Source of the DNA: JBOGVZ01 sp050692985 | GTDB taxonomy: Bacteria > Actinomycetota > UBA4738 > CALAEC01 | Assembly (NCBI GenBank): GCA_050692985.1 | Contig: JBOGVZ010000070.1 | Coordinates: 1-62,144 of the forward strand | Direction: 5' to 3' | DNA length: 62,144 bases | Part shown: positions 1 to 8,074 of the stretch, piece by piece | Layout of the letters: every line of letters begins with the position of its first letter | How positions within the stretch are numbered: the first letter of the stretch is position 1 | Position numbers and translations under genes: made by a program | The notes under the pieces: model-generated | Told to the model about the DNA's origin: nothing | Seen by the model: only the letters and a program-made list of their open reading frames with translations | Database searches by the model: none

Positions 1-8
1 GGTGTACG

Positions 9-194
9 GTGACCAGTCTTAAGGTCACACAGATCCGAAGCGTCATCCACCGGCCGAAGGACCAGAAGGACACCGTCCGCCGGCTCGGCCTGCATCGGGT
101 GAACGACACGGTGGTCAAGGAGGACCGGCCCGAGATCCGGGGCATGATCGCCAAGGTCCGCCACCTCATCAGGGTTGAGGAGGTGGCCGAATGA
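9..194 (+). CDS. rpmD: 50S ribosomal protein L30
   Basis: Small basic protein of 61 residues from a GTG start, the usual length of bacterial L30. It begins with the typical strand LKVTQIRSVI followed by a region rich in Arg and Lys (DTVRRLGLHRVNDTV), the RNA-contacting part of the family. It is a component of the large ribosomal subunit. The stop overlaps the rplO start by 4 nt (ATGA), so the two are translationally coupled in the distal spc operon; genes upstream lie outside the window. Confidence 0.95.
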   Translation: MTSLKVTQIRSVIHRPKDQKDTVRRLGLHRVNDTVVKEDRPEIRGMIAKVRHLIRVEEVAE

Positions 195-628
195 AGCTCC
201 ATCACCTCCGTCCGGCGGTCGGTGCTACCCAGCCCAAGACCCGGGTGGGCCGGGGACGGGCGGGCAGAAGGGGCAAGACTGCCGGCCGGGGCACGAAGGG
301 CTGGGGCGCACGCCACAACCCCAAGCTGGGATTCGAGGGCGGTCAGATGCCGCTCCAGCGCCGGGTGCCCAAGCTGAAGGGCTTCACCAACCGCAACCGG
401 GTGGAGTACTCGGTGGTGAACGTGGAGAAGCTGGCCCAGGTGTTCCCGGGCGGCGAGGTGGACCCTGTGGCCATGCTGGAGCACGGGCTGGTCCACAAGG
501 GGCTGCCGGTCAAGGTCCTGGCCCGGGGCGACATCGACCGGGCCCTGAACGTGCGGGCCCACGCGTTCTCCGAGGCCGCCAGGGCGAAGATCGAAGGAGC
601 CGGAGGCAAGGCCGAGGTCATCACGTGA
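191..628 (+). CDS. rplO: 50S ribosomal protein L15
   Basis: 145-residue protein with the L15 hallmarks: N-terminal MKLHHLRPAVGA, then a Gly/Arg-rich extended tail (GRGRAGRRGKTAGRGTKGWGAR) that threads into 23S rRNA, and the conserved GFEGGQMPLQRRVPKLKGF block near residues 48-66. It acts in late assembly of the 50S subunit. It starts within the rpmD stop codon and is followed 20 nt later by secY, the conserved rplO-secY order. Confidence 0.97.
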   Translation: MKLHHLRPAVGATQPKTRVGRGRAGRRGKTAGRGTKGWGARHNPKLGFEGGQMPLQRRVPKLKGFTNRNRVEYSVVNVEKLAQVFPGGEVDPVAMLEHGLVHKGLPVKVLARGDIDRALNVRAHAFSEAARAKIEGAGGKAEVIT

Positions 629-633
629 CCGGG

Positions 634-639
634 TAGAAT
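634..639 (+). promoter_or_regulatory. Possible leaderless -10 element for secY
   Basis: TAGAAT ends 9 nt before the secY GTG and no Shine-Dalgarno sequence lies between them. No convincing -35 is seen. The same arrangement recurs at other gene starts in this window. Inference only. Confidence 0.35.
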
Positions 640-648
640 CGAGTTCTC

Positions 649-1938
649 GTGCTGCGAGCCTTCGTCAACGCGTTCAAGATCCCGGATCTCCGCAAGAAGA
701 TCCTGTTCACGCTGTTCATCATCGCCATCTATCGGTTCGGCTCGCACGTGCCGGTGCCGGTGGTGGACATCGAGATCCTCCAGCGGCAGCTGGAACAGCA
801 GGGAGCGCAGGGGTTCCTGAGCTTCATCGACTTCTTCTCCGGCGGCGCGCTCACGCGGATGGCCGTGTTCGGGCTGGGGATCATGCCCTACATCACGAGC
901 TCGATCATCATGCAGCTCCTCGTGGTGGTGATCCCCAAGCTCGAGCGGTGGCAGAAGGAGGGCGAGACGGGGATCAAGAAGATCAACCAGGCGACCCGAT
1001 ACGTCACCGTGGTGCTGGCGCTCCTCCAGTCCACCGGCCTGGTGTTCCTGTTCCACTCCCGCTCCGACCAACTGGGTGGGGTCGACATCTTCCCGCCCGG
1101 GACGTTCACGCCGCCCAACATCGCGCTGATCGTCCTGGTCATGACGGCCGGCACCGCCATGATCATGTGGATGGGCGAGCTCATCACCCAGCGGGGGATC
1201 GGGAACGGGATGTCGGTCCTCATCTTCACCAGCGTCATCTCCCGGCTGCCGCAGGAGGGGCGTGCCATCTACGCCCAGAGCGGCCCGGGCGTCTTCACGG
1301 CGATCCTCCTGATCGGCTTCGCGATCATCGTGGCCGTCGTGTACGTCGAGCAGGGCCAGCGACGGATCCCCGTGCAGTACGCGAAGCGGGTGGTGGGGCG
1401 GCGGATGACCAGCGGCGGGAGCACCTATATCCCGCTGAAGGTGAACCAGGCCGGCGTCATCCCCATCATCTTCGCCTCGTCGGTTCTATACTTCCCCACG
1501 CTGATCGGCAGCGTGTACCAGGCCAGCTGGTTCCAGAACTTCCTGAACAACTACGTGACGAACCCGCGGAGTTTCGTGTACATGGCGATCTACGGCCTTC
1601 TCGTGGTGTTCTTCGCCTACTTCTACACGGCCATCGCCTTCAACCCCGTCGACACGGCCGACAACCTGCGGAAGTACGGCGGGTTCATCCCAGGCATCCG
1701 GCCCGGCCAGCCCACGGCCACCTATCTGAACGACGTGCTGGTTCGCATCACGCTGCCGGGCTCGTTGTTCCTGGCCTCCATCGCGCTCCTGCCGTCGATC
1801 GTGCTGGCCTTCTGGGTGATCCAGCAGTTCCCCTTCGGCGGGACGTCGCTGCTGATCACCGTGGGCGTCGCCCTCGAGACCATGAAGCAGCTGGAATCCC
1901 AGCTGCTCATGCGCCACTACGAGGGGTTCCTGAAGTAG
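649..1938 (+). CDS. secY: Protein translocase subunit SecY
   Basis: 429-residue integral membrane protein forming the channel of the Sec translocon. It shows the expected succession of about ten hydrophobic segments, the N-terminal FVNAFKIPDLRKKILFTL, the plug and helix region with FSGGALTRMAVFGLGIMPYI near residues 64-83, the cytoplasmic loop with QRRIPVQYAKR near residue 240, and C-terminal SQLLMRHYEGFLK. The GTG start has no clear ribosome binding site. adk starts 2 nt after the stop, the standard secY-adk pair. Confidence 0.97.
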   Translation: MLRAFVNAFKIPDLRKKILFTLFIIAIYRFGSHVPVPVVDIEILQRQLEQQGAQGFLSFIDFFSGGALTRMAVFGLGIMPYITSSIIMQLLVVVIPKLERWQKEGETGIKKINQATRYVTVVLALLQSTGLVFLFHSRSDQLGGVDIFPPGTFTPPNIALIVLVMTAGTAMIMWMGELITQRGIGNGMSVLIFTSVISRLPQEGRAIYAQSGPGVFTAILLIGFAIIVAVVYVEQGQRRIPVQYAKRVVGRRMTSGGSTYIPLKVNQAGVIPIIFASSVLYFPTLIGSVYQASWFQNFLNNYVTNPRSFVYMAIYGLLVVFFAYFYTAIAFNPVDTADNLRKYGGFIPGIRPGQPTATYLNDVLVRITLPGSLFLASIALLPSIVLAFWVIQQFPFGGTSLLITVGVALETMKQLESQLLMRHYEGFLK

Positions 1939-1940
1939 CC

Positions 1941-2603
1941 ATGAGGATCGTCCTCCTCGGTCCTCCGGGGGCCGGAAAGGGCACGCAGGCGAGGAGGCTG
2001 TCGGAGCGATACGGGCTCGCCATCATCGGGACCGGGGACATCTTCCGGGACCACGTGGCCCGCGGAACCCCGCTCGGCCAATCCGCCAAACAGTACATGG
2101 ACCGGGGCGAGTACGTCCCCAACGAGATCGCCGTCGAGATGGTGCTGGACCGGCTGGACCAGGCCGACTGCCGGGAGGGGTTCATCCTGGACGGCTTCCC
2201 CCGCACCGTCCCCCAGGCCCAGGCCCTGGAGAGCGCCCTAGCCGGGGCGGGGCGACCGCTGTCGTGCGTCCTGAACTTCAAGATCAGCGACGAGATGGCG
2301 GTGAAGCGGTTGACCAGCCGTATCGTGTGTCCGAACTGCAGGCGGGTGTACAACCTGGAGTTCAAGCGCCCCCGAGTGGAGGGGATCTGCGACGTCTGCG
2401 GCCACCAGCTCCAGCTCCGGTCCGACGACGACGAGGCCACGATCCGCCGCCGGCTGGAGGTGTACCGGAGGGAGACCCAGCCGCTGGTGCTGTACTTCTG
2501 GGAGCGCGGCCTGCTCCGGGACATCGATGCCGACGCGCCCGAGGAGGTCGTGGCGGACCGAACCATCGAGGCCATCTCCGACCTGCTGGACCTGGAAGCA
2601 TGA
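1941..2603 (+). CDS. adk: Adenylate kinase
   Basis: 220-residue nucleoside monophosphate kinase catalysing AMP + ATP to 2 ADP. The P-loop GPPGAGKGT is at residues 7-15, the NMP-binding region follows (GTGDIFRDHV, residues 31-40), and the GFPRT motif lies at 85-89. The LID is of the long, zinc-binding type with cysteines 130, 133, 150 and 153 (CPNC...CDVC), common in Gram-positives and deep lineages. It begins 2 nt after secY and its stop overlaps map by 4 nt. Confidence 0.97.
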   Translation: MRIVLLGPPGAGKGTQARRLSERYGLAIIGTGDIFRDHVARGTPLGQSAKQYMDRGEYVPNEIAVEMVLDRLDQADCREGFILDGFPRTVPQAQALESALAGAGRPLSCVLNFKISDEMAVKRLTSRIVCPNCRRVYNLEFKRPRVEGICDVCGHQLQLRSDDDEATIRRRLEVYRRETQPLVLYFWERGLLRDIDADAPEEVVADRTIEAISDLLDLEA

Positions 2604-3355
2604 TCATCTACAAGTCGCCCCAGGAAGTGGACAAGATCCGAACGGCCGGACGGATCGTGGCCGGCACCATCGATCGAGTGCTTGCCGCCGTCCGGCCTGG
2701 CATCTCGACGGCCGATCTTGACCGAGTGGCCGAGGAGGAGATCCACCTTCGGGCGGCGACCCCCTCCTTCAAGGGTTATAAGGGCTTCCCGGCATCCATC
2801 TGCGCGTCGCTGAACGATGAGGTCGTTCACGGCATCCCGTCTCCGAAGCGGATGCTGAAGGTCGGGGACATCTTGTCCCTGGACTTCGGGGCCATCTGGG
2901 AGGGCTACCACGCGGACTCGGCGGTCACGGTGTTCGTGGGCGAGCCGCCTTCGGCGGAGGCCGAGAAGCTGGTCCGGGTGACCGAGGAGGCCTTGGAGGC
3001 CGCCATCTCCCAGGTCCGCCCGGGCGGGCGCCTTTCGGATATTTCCCACGCGGTCGAGCAGGTGGTGGAGGGCGCGGGGTTCTCGGTAGTTCGCGAGTAC
3101 GTGGGCCACGGGATCGGCCGGAGCCTCCACGAGGACCCCCAGATCCCGAACTACGGGACGCCAGGGAGGGGACCCGAGCTCCGCCCCGGGCTGGTGCTGG
3201 CTGTGGAGCCCATGGTCACCCTGGGGGACTGGCCCACCCGGGTGCTGGCCGACGACTGGACGGTCGTGACCGCCGATGGGTCACTGGCTGCCCACTTCGA
3301 GCACACCATCGCGGTCACGGACGATGGCCACGAGGTTCTGACCATTCGGCGGTAG
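2600..3355 (+). CDS. map: Methionine aminopeptidase, type I
   Basis: 251-residue dinuclear metalloprotease that removes the initiator methionine. The five metal ligands are all visible: D95 (SLDFG), D106 (HADSAV), H170 (VGHGIG), E203 (AVEPM) and E234 (HFEHT). No N-terminal zinc-finger extension, so it is class Ia. The start overlaps the adk stop (ATGA), making adk-map a coupled pair as in most actinobacteria. infA, which usually follows map closely, is displaced about 4 kb downstream. Confidence 0.97.
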   Translation: MIIYKSPQEVDKIRTAGRIVAGTIDRVLAAVRPGISTADLDRVAEEEIHLRAATPSFKGYKGFPASICASLNDEVVHGIPSPKRMLKVGDILSLDFGAIWEGYHADSAVTVFVGEPPSAEAEKLVRVTEEALEAAISQVRPGGRLSDISHAVEQVVEGAGFSVVREYVGHGIGRSLHEDPQIPNYGTPGRGPELRPGLVLAVEPMVTLGDWPTRVLADDWTVVTADGSLAAHFEHTIAVTDDGHEVLTIRR

Positions 3356-3426
3356 CGCGGGCGGCCCGGGTGGAGGTACTGTCCGCCCAGGTGGAGGAGC
3401 TGCTCGAGATCGACGGGGAGGCATCC

Positions 3427-4098
3427 ATGGGCACCGAGAAGCCGGACCTGACGCCTTCGGCGGGCGTGGCCCGCGTTCGAAACCCCACGTTCGCCACGGT
3501 GTGGCGCGGATACGACCCGAACCAGGTCCTGGAGTACTTGGGCCGTGTGGCCGATCACGTCCAGGATCTGGAGAACCAGGTGGACAAGCTCGAATCGGAG
3601 GTCCGGGAGGCACGCCGGCAGGACATGGCCGGGGGCCCCGCAGGGCAGGACCCCTACGAGACCGTGTCCGGTCGAGTGGCGGATCTGGTGCGAACCTTCG
3701 ATCAGGAGGTCGAGAAGCGCCGTGGGGAGACTGAAGTGGAGGCCGACCGCATCCTGGCCGAGGCGAGGGCCGAAGCGGACCGCATCCGTCTCGATGCGCA
3801 GGGCAAGGCGGAAGAGATGCAGGCACAGTCCGAACGGGCGCTGGGTGACGCTCGGGAGCAGTCCGATCGACTCTTGTCGGGCCTGGCGTCGCGCCAGAGA
3901 GCCTTGCTGGACGAGCTCCGGGGCATGCGCGACCGCCTGCTCGATACGGCGAGGGATCTGGACGCCGTCATCGAGGAAGGACCGGTCGGAGACCAGATGG
4001 TGATCGTGGGGGATGAGGGCGACGGCGTTGGCAAGGGCGAATCGCCGGACGGAGCCTCGATCAGGTCGCCGAAGGGACAGCCGGAGTCCGGCGATTAA
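3427..4098 (+). CDS. DivIVA-domain coiled-coil protein
   Basis: 223-residue protein. Residues 14-40 contain VRNPTFATVWRGYDPNQVLEYL, a good match to the DivIVA lipid-binding N-terminal motif (F-x-x-x-x-RGYDxxxVxxFL). The rest is charged, heptad-like coiled coil (roughly 45-185) ending in a flexible acidic tail. Such proteins bind curved membrane and organise septal or polar growth. I chose ATG 3427, preceded by GGGGAGG at a 5-nt gap, over GTG 3370, which is in frame but lacks a binding site. It sits where infA normally follows map. Exact role (Wag31-like versus an accessory protein) is unresolved. Confidence 0.75.
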   Translation: MGTEKPDLTPSAGVARVRNPTFATVWRGYDPNQVLEYLGRVADHVQDLENQVDKLESEVREARRQDMAGGPAGQDPYETVSGRVADLVRTFDQEVEKRRGETEVEADRILAEARAEADRIRLDAQGKAEEMQAQSERALGDAREQSDRLLSGLASRQRALLDELRGMRDRLLDTARDLDAVIEEGPVGDQMVIVGDEGDGVGKGESPDGASIRSPKGQPESGD

Positions 4099-4447
4099 CC
4101 CGGGACGTCACGATCACGAACCGCGGCCTGCGCGGCGATGCGTCGTGATCCCGGGCCATTCCGAGCACCACCCACTCGGTCAGGGTGGTCTCCACTCTCA
4201 TATCGCCTGACATCTCTGGGCATCCATACCTTCGGCTGAAAGCCGGAGTTCGGCGCTGACCATCCGGCGTCAACCAACGACGCGCCGACGGGGGATCTGG
4301 AACTGACGGAGTTGGTGTACACATCGGGTCCTCCGACCGAAGGGGGAACCGGTGACTGAGCAGGAGCTCACCCGGGGGGCGGCACGTCGTCCGGCGATCG
4401 TCCGCCACGCCCAGGAGGGGACGGGCAACGTCTCGATCGGTGAAAGC
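4099..4447. other. Intergenic region, no confident gene
   Basis: Convergent region between the DivIVA-like gene and the SpaA-like gene. I see no RNA gene. A GTG at 4352 preceded by AAGGGGG opens a short reading frame beginning MTEQELTRGAARRPAIVRHA, which faintly resembles the N-terminus of some IS481-type transposases, but it is not continued by any recognisable domain and runs into the terminator hairpin. It could be an IS scar; I do not call it a gene. Confidence 0.4.
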
Positions 4448-4477
4448 GGGAGGTCCCGGCTCGCGCCGGGACCTCCC
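4448..4477. terminator. Bidirectional hairpin terminator
   Basis: Perfect 13-bp stem GGGAGGTCCCGGC / GCCGGGACCTCCC with a 4-nt TCGC loop, followed on the plus strand by CTTTG. It lies between two convergent genes and can serve both. T tracts are short on both sides. Confidence 0.75.
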
Positions 4478-4535
4478 CTTTGCCCCTCTCCCTATCCCGC
4501 CAGGGAGTCTGGGCCTTCTCAGACGTCCACCGACC

Positions 4536-6497
4536 CTACGGGTCGATGACGATCGTGCAGACGACCGTTTGGGGCTCCAGATCGCTGAGCGTCAACGAGA
4601 CGTCGTCGCCCGGACCGGCCGTGTCGAGGACGCAGTCGATCGTGGACGACGTGCCTCCGGCGACCTGCGAGTCGACGGAGACGGTGACGTCGGTCAGCGG
4701 CGTGTTGCTGAAGCTGACCCCATCGCCGCCGGGGCACGTCGCCTCGGTGGTCACCGTGACCGTCTTCGCCGTCGCGCCGTCGGCCTTGTATCCGATCGGG
4801 ACGGTCTCCGTGACGGTGTAGTCGCCCACGAAGCTGCTGAGCACGAGCCCGTCGACGCAGGCCACGCCGTTGCTGCCGGTGACAACCTGAACGCCGGCTT
4901 GCGGAAGCTCGCCACCGGTGATCGTGAAGGTCACGCCCGGATGCGGCTGGTCGCCGGACCCGGCGGCCGCGTGCTTGCGTGTCTTCGTGATCTCGATCGC
5001 GCCCTTCTGCCGGTCGTCGACGAAGGTGCACGTGACGGTCTCACCGGCACTCAGTCCGATGCTTGCCGGATCGCTCCCGTCGTCGCAGGTCGCCGACGTG
5101 AGGTTCCAGCCGGCAGGCACCGTCTCTGCCACGTCGTACGGGCCGGGAACCAGATTCCCGAACGTCCGGGAGTCACTGCTGGCCTGGCCCGGTCCAGTGG
5201 TGGTGAGCGTGAACGGGGATGGCGTCAGCGTGTTCGAGGTGAAGTCGAACGAGCCGTTCCCGCTGGTGGTCACCTTCTCCACGATGATCGTGCCTCTGGT
5301 CCGGTTCGTGTACGTGCAGTCCAGCACGTCGGTGGCGGCGTCGATGTCGAAGGTCACGGTACCGGCCGCCAAGTCGATGACCGGTGTCACGCCGGAGCTA
5401 GCACTGCAGTCGATGTTCGTCAGATCCCATCCCGCCGGGATGACGTCCTCGTCCACGGTGTAGCCCGTGCCGAACAGCACGTTGTTGTATGACTTGCTGC
5501 CGTCATCCATCAACGTGAACGTGTCCGCGCTCGCGGGATCCGTCGGGAACGCCTTCGTGTACCCGAACGATGTGACGTTGGGGTCCTCATCGGGGTCGGT
5601 CTGCTTGCGGATGATCACCGAGCCACAGTTGCTGATGTTTGTGCTCGCCGGGGCGATGAAGTCCTTCAGCGCCGAGGTGAAGGAGTCCGAGGACCGGCTC
5701 TTGAGGTAAGCGCTGCCGAACGACGTGCACGTTCCGGCACCGCCGCCAAGGGCGTTGAAGTCGAGCTGCGCCTCGCCGAAGGTGCGAGCAGAGACGTTGC
5801 CCAACCCGTCCGAGTCCGCCGCCGGAATGGCCGAGGTGTTGATCGACCCGGCGGCATCGCCGGCCGCGGTCAGGTTCGTCTTCGTACTCCAGCAGGGCAC
5901 CGTGTTCGACGCTTCACACTGTGACGCGGAGCCCGACGTGACCCACCGGGACAGGAACAGGACCGGGTTCGTTCCGCCCTGGGAAAGGTCGTACTGGATC
6001 AGCAAGTCACCAGCGGTCCGGACCGGCGTCACGCCGTTTCCGGAGATGGTGCTCGACTGGTTGAACTCGAAGTCCATGTTCGTCGTGCCCACAGGTTCCT
6101 GCACGCGGTGCCAGAACAGGTTCAGGAACCTGTCGGTCCCGCTCGTCTCGAGGTAGACGCCGAAGTTGAGCAGGTCGCTCTTGTTCGGTGGGATGCTGCC
6201 GTCCACCACGGTCGGAACGGCGGTGTCTTCCTTGGTGCCTTGACCGAAGGAATCGTCAGAGGCGCCCGTCGGCTGGTCCGCCTTGCGGGTCTCGCTGACG
6301 CTGGCCCAGTCGATCGACGGCGATGGGTCGTCGACCTTGAGGTTGGCGTCCGTGTCGATCTCGAAGTTGCTTCCCGGGAGGCTCACCTCGGGATGACTGG
6401 CCGCCGCCTGAATGACCGACGATCCCAGCAGAACCGCGACACCAATCGCGATCAGCCCCGGGCGTCCAACTCGGTGACGAAACTTCCGTCCATTCAT
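4536..6497 (-). CDS. Secreted protein with SpaA/prealbumin-like repeats
   Basis: 653-residue exported protein. Start ATG 6497 is preceded by GAAAGGGG. A signal peptide is clear: basic KFRHRVGRPG, a hydrophobic stretch and an AAASHP cleavage area near residue 33. Residues about 35-300 form a Cys-containing domain with short motifs shared by actinobacterial surface proteins (FEFNQ, GDLLIQYDL, SRSSDSF, ALKDFIAP, NCG). Three beta-rich repeats follow, each opening like GTIIVEKVT or GAIEITKTR and containing YTVTETVP or YDVAETVPAGW, the prealbumin-like/SpaA fold, with paired cysteines (DCTYTN, TCTFVD). The C-terminus (VCTIVIDP) has no sortase motif or membrane anchor, so it is probably secreted or wall-associated by other means. 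It interrupts the map-infA interval. Ligand unknown. Confidence 0.8.
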   Translation of the reverse strand: MNGRKFRHRVGRPGLIAIGVAVLLGSSVIQAAASHPEVSLPGSNFEIDTDANLKVDDPSPSIDWASVSETRKADQPTGASDDSFGQGTKEDTAVPTVVDGSIPPNKSDLLNFGVYLETSGTDRFLNLFWHRVQEPVGTTNMDFEFNQSSTISGNGVTPVRTAGDLLIQYDLSQGGTNPVLFLSRWVTSGSASQCEASNTVPCWSTKTNLTAAGDAAGSINTSAIPAADSDGLGNVSARTFGEAQLDFNALGGGAGTCTSFGSAYLKSRSSDSFTSALKDFIAPASTNISNCGSVIIRKQTDPDEDPNVTSFGYTKAFPTDPASADTFTLMDDGSKSYNNVLFGTGYTVDEDVIPAGWDLTNIDCSASSGVTPVIDLAAGTVTFDIDAATDVLDCTYTNRTRGTIIVEKVTTSGNGSFDFTSNTLTPSPFTLTTTGPGQASSDSRTFGNLVPGPYDVAETVPAGWNLTSATCDDGSDPASIGLSAGETVTCTFVDDRQKGAIEITKTRKHAAAGSGDQPHPGVTFTITGGELPQAGVQVVTGSNGVACVDGLVLSSFVGDYTVTETVPIGYKADGATAKTVTVTTEATCPGGDGVSFSNTPLTDVTVSVDSQVAGGTSSTIDCVLDTAGPGDDVSLTLSDLEPQTVVCTIVIDP

Positions 6498-6541
6498 AAG
6501 GAAGTACCCCTTTCTCGGTATTTCGGAGGGAGGCTTGTCGC

Positions 6542-6564
6542 CACCTCTCGCCGAACGAGAGGTG
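6542..6564 (-). promoter_or_regulatory. Hairpin in the leader of the SpaA-like gene
   Basis: 9-bp perfect stem CACCTCTCG / CGAGAGGTG around CCGAA, 45 nt upstream of the minus-strand ATG at 6497 and therefore within its probable 5' untranslated region. No T tract follows, so a leader structure is more likely than a terminator. Confidence 0.4.
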
Positions 6565-6691
6565 ACCCGCCGGTGTCTACGGCGGCGCTCGTCCAACGCA
6601 TCCACCGAGTTCCTTGCGGTGTCCCAGCATCCGTAACATCACCTCCTCGGTCGCAGGCTTCTCGAGGGTCGTGGGAAGGTGGGATCTGCCG

Positions 6692-6722
6692 GCGCAGCCG
6701 ACTCGTTCCCCAGTCGGTGCGC
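6692..6722. promoter_or_regulatory. Hairpin with one bulge upstream of the SpaA-like gene
   Basis: GCGCA-G-CCGACT pairs with AGTCGGTGCGC across an 8-nt loop (CGTTCCCC), an 11-bp stem with a single bulged G. Its position about 200 nt upstream of the minus-strand start would suit a structured leader or an operator; which one cannot be told. Confidence 0.3.
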
Positions 6723-6780
6723 ACACCCGAAGCCACCATCGACGAAAACTCCGTCGTCCCTCTCTTCGCAAACAACGTCA

Positions 6781-6803
6781 TACGACGATTGCCCTAGGTC
6801 GTA
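6781..6803. promoter_or_regulatory. Small inverted repeat, possible operator
   Basis: TACGAC and GTCGTA are separated by 11 nt in the lower-G+C part of the divergent region. Symmetry and spacing would suit a dimeric regulator, but six-base arms are weak evidence. Confidence 0.2.
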
Positions 6804-7226
6804 GCACCTACGGCAACGCAAAGTTTCGCATTCTCTACCATGCCTCCTCTACGGGAATCGTTTCCGGCGGTCCTGCGGTACGTCTACGGCGGGCCGCCGA
6901 CGGGCGACCCGGGAACGAGCTTGGGGGTTTCGGCGGGCGCGAATCGGCGTGAGGCACTCATCCAGACTTCCCCCGCCCCCCGATCTGTTGGAGAACCTCA
7001 GAGCTACAGAGCACTATGTACCCCGCCAGGCCGACAAAAAGCCATCCGCAGTTTGGCGTATATGAGTAGCCCAAGTGGACTATGGCTGGCAGGTGGTCTA
7101 GGTCTTTTGGCGGGGAAGCTCCGGGCCGGACCGGGAACACCAGCCGAATCTGGGCCTCTAGCTGTGCGTTTCCGCTCCGATCGGTCCCGTGAGGGGGCAG
7201 CGTGGACGGGACCGACGAGGCGCCCC

Positions 7227-7232
7227 TATACT
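7227..7232 (+). promoter_or_regulatory. -10 element of the infA operon
   Basis: TATACT in a G+C-rich setting, with TGGACG 18 bp upstream (7203-7208) as a degenerate -35. It lies 83 nt before infA and probably drives infA-rpmJ-rpsM-rpsK-rpoA-rplQ. Confidence 0.5.
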
Positions 7233-7315
7233 GTTGGTCCGCCCTCGTCCGGGGGCGGTTTCGGCTCGCCTTCGGGCGGGTCGGCGTGTCAGTCGACGAG
7301 GAACACCAGGAGAGA

Positions 7316-7534
7316 TTGCCGAAGAAGGACGCCATCGAGGTAGAGGGCACGGTCACCGAGCCGCTGCCCAATGCCATGTTCCGGGTGCAACTCGACAACG
7401 GGCACAACGTGTTGGCTCATATCTCGGGGAAGATGCGGATGCACTACATCCGGATCCTCCCTGGGGACCGGGTGCTGGTGGAGCTGTCGCCGTACGACCT
7501 GGCGCGCGGCAGGATCGTGTATCGCTACAAGTGA
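7316..7534 (+). CDS. infA: Translation initiation factor IF-1
   Basis: 72-residue OB-fold protein, the exact family length when read from the TTG at 7316 (PKKDAIEVEGTVTEPLPN). Conserved FRVQLDNGHNVLAHISGKMRMHYIRILPGDRVLVELSPYDL and C-terminal GRIVYRYK are present. It binds the 30S A site during initiation. A GTG at 7286 is in frame and would add ten residues; I prefer TTG because of family length and the AGGAG just upstream, although the spacing is short. Confidence 0.95.
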   Translation: MPKKDAIEVEGTVTEPLPNAMFRVQLDNGHNVLAHISGKMRMHYIRILPGDRVLVELSPYDLARGRIVYRYK

Positions 7535-7551
7535 GGGAAGAGGTTCGCGGG

Positions 7552-7665
7552 ATGAAGGTCCGGCCGTCGGTGAAGAAGATGTGCGAACGGTGCAAGATCA
7601 TCCGCCGGCGCGGCCAGGTCCGGGTCATCTGCACGAACCCCCGGCACAAGCAGCGGCAAGGATAA
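7552..7665 (+). CDS. rpmJ: 50S ribosomal protein L36
   Basis: 37-residue protein of the zinc-binding C+ type: CERC, then CTNPRHK gives the C-C-C-H zinc site (Cys11, Cys14, Cys27, His32 approximately). It starts 17 nt after infA and is followed by rpsM 13 nt later, the conserved infA-rpmJ-rpsM order. Confidence 0.96.
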   Translation: MKVRPSVKKMCERCKIIRRRGQVRVICTNPRHKQRQG

Positions 7666-7678
7666 GGAGGGAACGCGA

Positions 7679-8065
7679 GTGGCTCGGATCGCAGGCGTCG
7701 ACCTTCCCCGCGACAAGCGGGTCGATATCGCCCTTCGATACATCTACGGGATCGGACCCACGCGTTCCTTCGAGATCGTGACGGCGACGGGCCTCGCCGG
7801 CGGGACGAAGGTGCGGGACCTCTCCGAGGACGAGGTGGCCCGCATCCGCGAGCATATCGACCGCACATACAAGGTCGAGGGTGATCTCCGCCGAGTGGTG
7901 GCCCAGGACATCAAGCGCAAGATCGAGATCGGCAGCTACCAGGGGGTCAGGCATCGCCGAAGCCTTCCGGTGCGCGGGCAGCGGACGCACACGAACGCGC
8001 GCACCCGCAAGGGGCCGAAGAAGACTGTGGCGGGCAAGAAGAAGCCCGTCGGGAAGAAGGGCTAA
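7679..8065 (+). CDS. rpsM: 30S ribosomal protein S13
   Basis: 128-residue protein of the small subunit head. The start is ARIAGVDLPRDKRVDIALRYIYGIG, the middle carries the RRVVAQDIKRKIEIGSYQGVRHRR block, and the basic tail RGQRTHTNARTRKGPKKT contacts tRNA in the P site. The GTG start is preceded by AAGGAGGG. It is one of the tightly packed ribosomal genes downstream of infA. Confidence 0.97.
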   Translation: MARIAGVDLPRDKRVDIALRYIYGIGPTRSFEIVTATGLAGGTKVRDLSEDEVARIREHIDRTYKVEGDLRRVVAQDIKRKIEIGSYQGVRHRRSLPVRGQRTHTNARTRKGPKKTVAGKKKPVGKKG

Positions 8066-8074
8066 CGAGGAGCG

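Larger units (their letters stand above)
6498..7315. other. Long non-coding interval before infA
   Basis: About 0.8 kb between the divergent SpaA-like gene and infA, with visibly lower G+C than its surroundings, especially 6720-7140. It contains two hairpins and a small inverted repeat (listed separately) and a good -10 for infA. Frames present are short, lack binding sites and look like chance. I see no tRNA or rRNA. A structured 5' leader for the surface protein is possible. Confidence 0.5.

Noticed and set aside
4352..4549. Short reading frame starting MTEQELTRGAARR as an active gene
   Set aside because: Resembles the beginning of some transposases but has no continuing domain and runs through a strong terminator hairpin; at most an IS scar.
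6805..6830. c-di-GMP riboswitch, suggested by ACGCAAAG
   Set aside because: Only this short element is seen; the rest of the GEMM consensus and its tetraloop-receptor pair are missing.
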